From Eubacteriaceae bacterium (lineage in GTDB: Bacteria; Bacillota; Clostridia; Eubacteriales; UBA1433): a stretch of DNA of 9,479 nt. This document shows, in pieces, positions 7,325 through 9,479 of the stretch. Each line of letters starts with the position of its first letter. The first letter of the stretch is position 1. Position numbers and translations under genes: made by a program. The notes under the pieces are model-generated. The model was not told the origin of the DNA and searched no databases. It saw only the letters and a program-made list of their open reading frames with translations. Location of the stretch: positions 1 to 9,479 of the forward strand of contig JAAZOI010000323.1 in assembly GCA_012797825.1 (NCBI GenBank), read 5' to 3'.

Positions 7325-8318
7325 AGAAAAAGCATTGCTTGATATAAAAAATTTAAATATATCTTACAGAACAAAAAACGGCGAAGCTAAAGCGGTCAGA
7401 GACGCAAGTATTACTATATCGCAAGGAGAAATTATAGGAATAGCGGGTGAATCAGGAAGCGGTAAAAGCACACTCGCAAACGCCGCGGCAAGGCTTCTTG
7501 ATAAAAGCGCAAAAGTTATAAGCGGAGAAATTGTATTTGAAGATACGGATATTTTAAAGCTGACTGAAGCGCAAATGCAAAGCATACGGGGAGCAAAGAT
7601 AGGGATGATTTTTCAAAATCCCGCATCAAGCTTTAACCCTGTATATACAATAGGCAACCAGATTATTGAAGCGCTTACTTGTCATATAAAACTGACCCGA
7701 AAACAAGCGCATGATAAAGCGGTAATTATGCTTAAAACAGCAGGGCTTGAAAACGCTGAATATATAATGAAACAATATCCGCACCAGTTAAGCGGGGGTA
7801 TGCTGCAAAGGGCGATGATTGCAATGGCGCTGATGTGCAGCCCTAAGCTGCTTATAGCGGATGAGGCCACAACGGCGCTTGATGCTTCGGTTCAGGCGCA
7901 AATATTAAGACTTTTAAAAGATATCAGTATACAAGAAAACATAAGCATTATGTTTATTACTCACAACTTACTGGCATTGAAACAGATATGCGACAAAATT
8001 GCGGTGATGTACGGGGGAAGAATAGTTGAGACAGGCTCAACAGATGAAATATTTACCGCTCCGGCTCATCCATACACAAGAGGACTCATAGATTGTATGC
8101 CTGATATAGGCTCGCACGAAAGATATTTAAAAACATTGCAAGGAGAGCCTGCAGACATACTACGCGTTTTCAAAGGATGCGAGTTTGCGGAAAGATGCCC
8201 TGAATGTATGAAAATATGCATAAAACAAAAGCCGCCAAAAACGCAATTAAGCGAAAATCATTTTGCATCATGCTGGATGCATTGCAAGGCGGAGGTGAAA
8301 ATCAGTGAACAATGCTGA
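7314..8318 (+). CDS. oppD: Oligopeptide/dipeptide ABC transporter ATP-binding protein, OppD/DppD type
   Basis: OppD is one of two ATPases that power peptide import from the cytoplasmic side. Over 334 residues the ABC motifs occur in order: Walker A GESGSGKS (45-52), Q-loop FQNPASSFNP (100-109, Gln101), signature LSGGM (159-163, the Met form usual in OppD), Walker B LLIADE (179-184) with D-loop ALD, and H-loop ITHN (His217). DEATTALD carries Ala where most homologues have Pro. The C-terminal oligopeptide-transporter domain begins at PAHPYTRGL (250-258) and contains Cys289, Cys295, Cys302 and Cys320, a C-X5-C-X6-C-X17-C arrangement like the [4Fe-4S] motif reported for some DppD/OppD proteins. 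Cys298 is an extra cysteine inside it. AAGG at 7301-7304 is nine bases before ATG. The gene overlaps oppC by 11 and oppF by 14 bases, suggesting coupled, near-equal synthesis. Confidence 0.94.
   Translation: MKNKEKALLDIKNLNISYRTKNGEAKAVRDASITISQGEIIGIAGESGSGKSTLANAAARLLDKSAKVISGEIVFEDTDILKLTEAQMQSIRGAKIGMIFQNPASSFNPVYTIGNQIIEALTCHIKLTRKQAHDKAVIMLKTAGLENAEYIMKQYPHQLSGGMLQRAMIAMALMCSPKLLIADEATTALDASVQAQILRLLKDISIQENISIMFITHNLLALKQICDKIAVMYGGRIVETGSTDEIFTAPAHPYTRGLIDCMPDIGSHERYLKTLQGEPADILRVFKGCEFAERCPECMKICIKQKPPKTQLSENHFASCWMHCKAEVKISEQC
8291..8298 (+). promoter_or_regulatory. Ribosome binding site that fixes the GTG start of oppF
   Basis: GGAGGTGA, fully complementary to the 16S rRNA 3' end, lies inside the end of oppD, six bases before GTG 8305. 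This supports the uncommon GTG start and gives oppF its own strong initiation signal despite the overlap with oppD. Confidence 0.85.
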
Positions 8319-9267
8319 GTTTTTAATTGAAGCCAGAGACTTAAATAAAAAATTTAAAATAAAAACAGGGTTTAAAATCAATTACATAAACGCAGTAGAA
8401 AACGCAAATTTCGGCATAAAAAAAGGAAAAACACTAGCGGTTATAGGAGAATCGGGAAGCGGCAAAACTACGCTTGGACGCACGCTGCTAAGGCTAACGG
8501 AGCCTGACAGCGGAAAGATAATATATGACGGAAAAGATATTACAAAAGAAAAAATGAAACCTTACAGGAAAAAAATGCAGATTATCTTTCAAAATCCATC
8601 GTCGGCTCTTGATCCTAAAATGACAGCGAAGCAGATAATCGTCGAAGCTTTAGGCGTACACAAGATTGCAAAAGATAAAAAAGAGCAAAACGAAAGAATT
8701 GCCTGCCTCCTTGCGCAGATGGGGATAAATAACGCATATGCAGACAGATATCCGCATGAGTTTTCGAAAGGACAGCAGCAGAGAATAACCATAGCGAGAG
8801 CTCTTGCGGTTGAGCCTGAATTTATTGTATGCGACGAGCCCACAAGCGCGCTTGATATGTCAATTCAGTCGCAGATAATAAATCTGCTTATGAAACTTCA
8901 GCAAGATAAAGACATTGCGTATATGTTTATATCTCACGATTTGGCGCTTGTGAAATACATCTCGGATGAAACAGCTGTTATGTATATGGGCAGCATTATA
9001 GAAAAATCTAAAAGCGCAGAGATTTATTCAAACCCGGCTCATCCTTATACCATAGATTTGCTGAACTCTTATTCGCAAGACGACAAAGCATATAATTTTA
9101 TGCATTTTAAGAGTCCGCATCACAACAACGGTTTAAATAAATCAGCAGGACAAAAAGGGTGCGCTTATGCCGTAAAATGCAAATATGCGAAAGATATATG
9201 CAGGCAAATAAAGCCTGAAATGTTACAAATTACAGCCGACCACTACTGCTCTTGTCATCTTTTATGA
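8305..9267 (+). CDS. oppF: Oligopeptide/dipeptide ABC transporter ATP-binding protein, OppF/DppF type
   Basis: OppF is the second ATPase, expected to pair with OppD on the OppB-OppC channel. The 320-residue protein has Walker A GESGSGKT (48-55), Q-loop FQNPSSALDP (95-104, Gln96), Walker B FIVCDE (173-178) followed by PTSALD, and H-loop SHD (His211). The signature reads FSKGQQQR (153-160), with Lys155 in place of the usual second-to-third-position glycine of FSGGQ. The C-terminal domain starts at NPAHPYT (243-249) and has Cys286, Cys292 and Cys299 in the same C-X5-C-X6-C pattern as OppD, followed by Cys315 and Cys317. The C-terminal domain between 255 and 285 is His/Asn-rich and poorly conserved in appearance. 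Start is GTG, set by GGAGGTGA at 8291-8298. It ends 48 bases before the binding-protein gene. OppF rather than OppD is chosen from FQNP-SSALDP, FSxGQ and gene order. Confidence 0.94.
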   Translation: MNNAEFLIEARDLNKKFKIKTGFKINYINAVENANFGIKKGKTLAVIGESGSGKTTLGRTLLRLTEPDSGKIIYDGKDITKEKMKPYRKKMQIIFQNPSSALDPKMTAKQIIVEALGVHKIAKDKKEQNERIACLLAQMGINNAYADRYPHEFSKGQQQRITIARALAVEPEFIVCDEPTSALDMSIQSQIINLLMKLQQDKDIAYMFISHDLALVKYISDETAVMYMGSIIEKSKSAEIYSNPAHPYTIDLLNSYSQDDKAYNFMHFKSPHHNNGLNKSAGQKGCAYAVKCKYAKDICRQIKPEMLQITADHYCSCHLL

Positions 9268-9315
9268 AATTAAAATAGATAAAATTTATTTGCAGAAATA
9301 TAAAAGGAGAATAAG

Positions 9316-9479
9316 ATGAAGATATTTAAAAAACTTATAACATTATTACTTGTATTATGCTTGATATTTTCATTTACGGCATGCAAAAAAACAAGCTCGG
9401 AGCAGCTTAACTTAAATGTATGCTTATCAAGCGAACCAGAGACTATTGACCCTGCGCTTAACTCGACAGTTGACGCAGC
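9316..9479 (+). CDS. oppA: Peptide-binding lipoprotein of the ABC transporter, N-terminus only (3'-truncated by window edge)
   Basis: This is the start of the extracellular substrate-binding protein (SBP_bac_5 family) that delivers peptides to OppBC. The 54 visible residues begin with a lipoprotein signal peptide: basic Lys2, Lys5 and Lys6, a hydrophobic core to about residue 20, and the lipobox FTAC with Cys23 as the lipidated residue (Phe at -3 is slightly unusual). The mature N-terminus continues LNVCLSSEPETIDPALN, matching the conserved EP-x-T-IDP opening of oligopeptide-binding proteins. AGGAG at 9305-9309 sits six bases before ATG. It lies 48 bases after oppF, so it is the last visible gene of the operon, whereas in Bacillus subtilis opp the binding protein comes first. 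A nickel- or dipeptide-binding relative cannot be excluded without the rest of the protein. Confidence 0.88.
   Translation, partial: MKIFKKLITLLLVLCLIFSFTACKKTSSEQLNLNVCLSSEPETIDPALNSTVDA

Noticed and set aside
9288..9307. Possible hairpin between oppF and the binding-protein gene
   Set aside because: The arms are AT-only with a bulge and no T-run follows; it is too weak to call as a terminator or processing site.
1..9479. Search for mobile elements, CRISPR repeats, tRNA/rRNA genes, riboswitches, defence genes or biosynthetic clusters
   Set aside because: Genes are tightly packed core functions, intergenic gaps are all under 200 bases, and no spaced repeats, terminal inverted repeats, cloverleaf or conserved riboswitch sequence was seen by eye.

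Overview
The window is AT-rich chromosomal DNA with every gene on the + strand, and it reads as ordinary core genome from a low-GC Gram-positive bacterium, most probably a member of the Clostridia. Three things point there: the cmk-plsC-ispH gene order, an IspH protein fused to a ribosomal-S1-like tail (an architecture known mainly from Clostridia and relatives), and strong purine-rich Shine-Dalgarno sites. The lineage is inferred from architecture and composition; no taxonomic marker search was possible. I found no mobile element, CRISPR array, tRNA or rRNA.

Layout. (1) Bases 1-1780: the C-terminal half of phosphopentomutase (deoB, cut by the window edge), then a complete secreted D-alanyl-D-alanine carboxypeptidase of the DacF/PBP5 type. 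(2) Bases 1844-5207: a compact transcription unit with a good sigma-A-type promoter (TTGAAA-17-TATAAT), overlapping cmk, plsC and ispH-S1 genes, and a Rho-independent terminator. It links CMP/dCMP phosphorylation, phosphatidic acid synthesis, the last step of the MEP isoprenoid pathway and an RNA-binding S1 module. (3) Bases 5263-9479: a peptide ABC transporter operon with its own promoter (TTGACA-18-TAAAAT). The order is oppB, oppC, oppD, oppF, then the start of a lipoprotein substrate-binding protein gene (oppA-like) that runs off the window. The first four genes overlap and are probably translationally coupled; the binding protein has a separate gap and its own strong ribosome binding site.

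No wholly new system is evident. The points most worth a second look are: a full AAGGAGG with an in-frame ATG placed exactly at the IspH/S1 junction, which could yield a free S1 protein; matching C-X5-C-X6-C-Xn-C cysteine motifs in both transporter ATPases, suggesting iron-sulfur clusters; a lysine in the ABC signature of OppF; and a CodY-like box upstream of the transporter promoter. Three start codons (cmk, oppB, oppF) were chosen from ribosome binding site position rather than from the longest reading frame.
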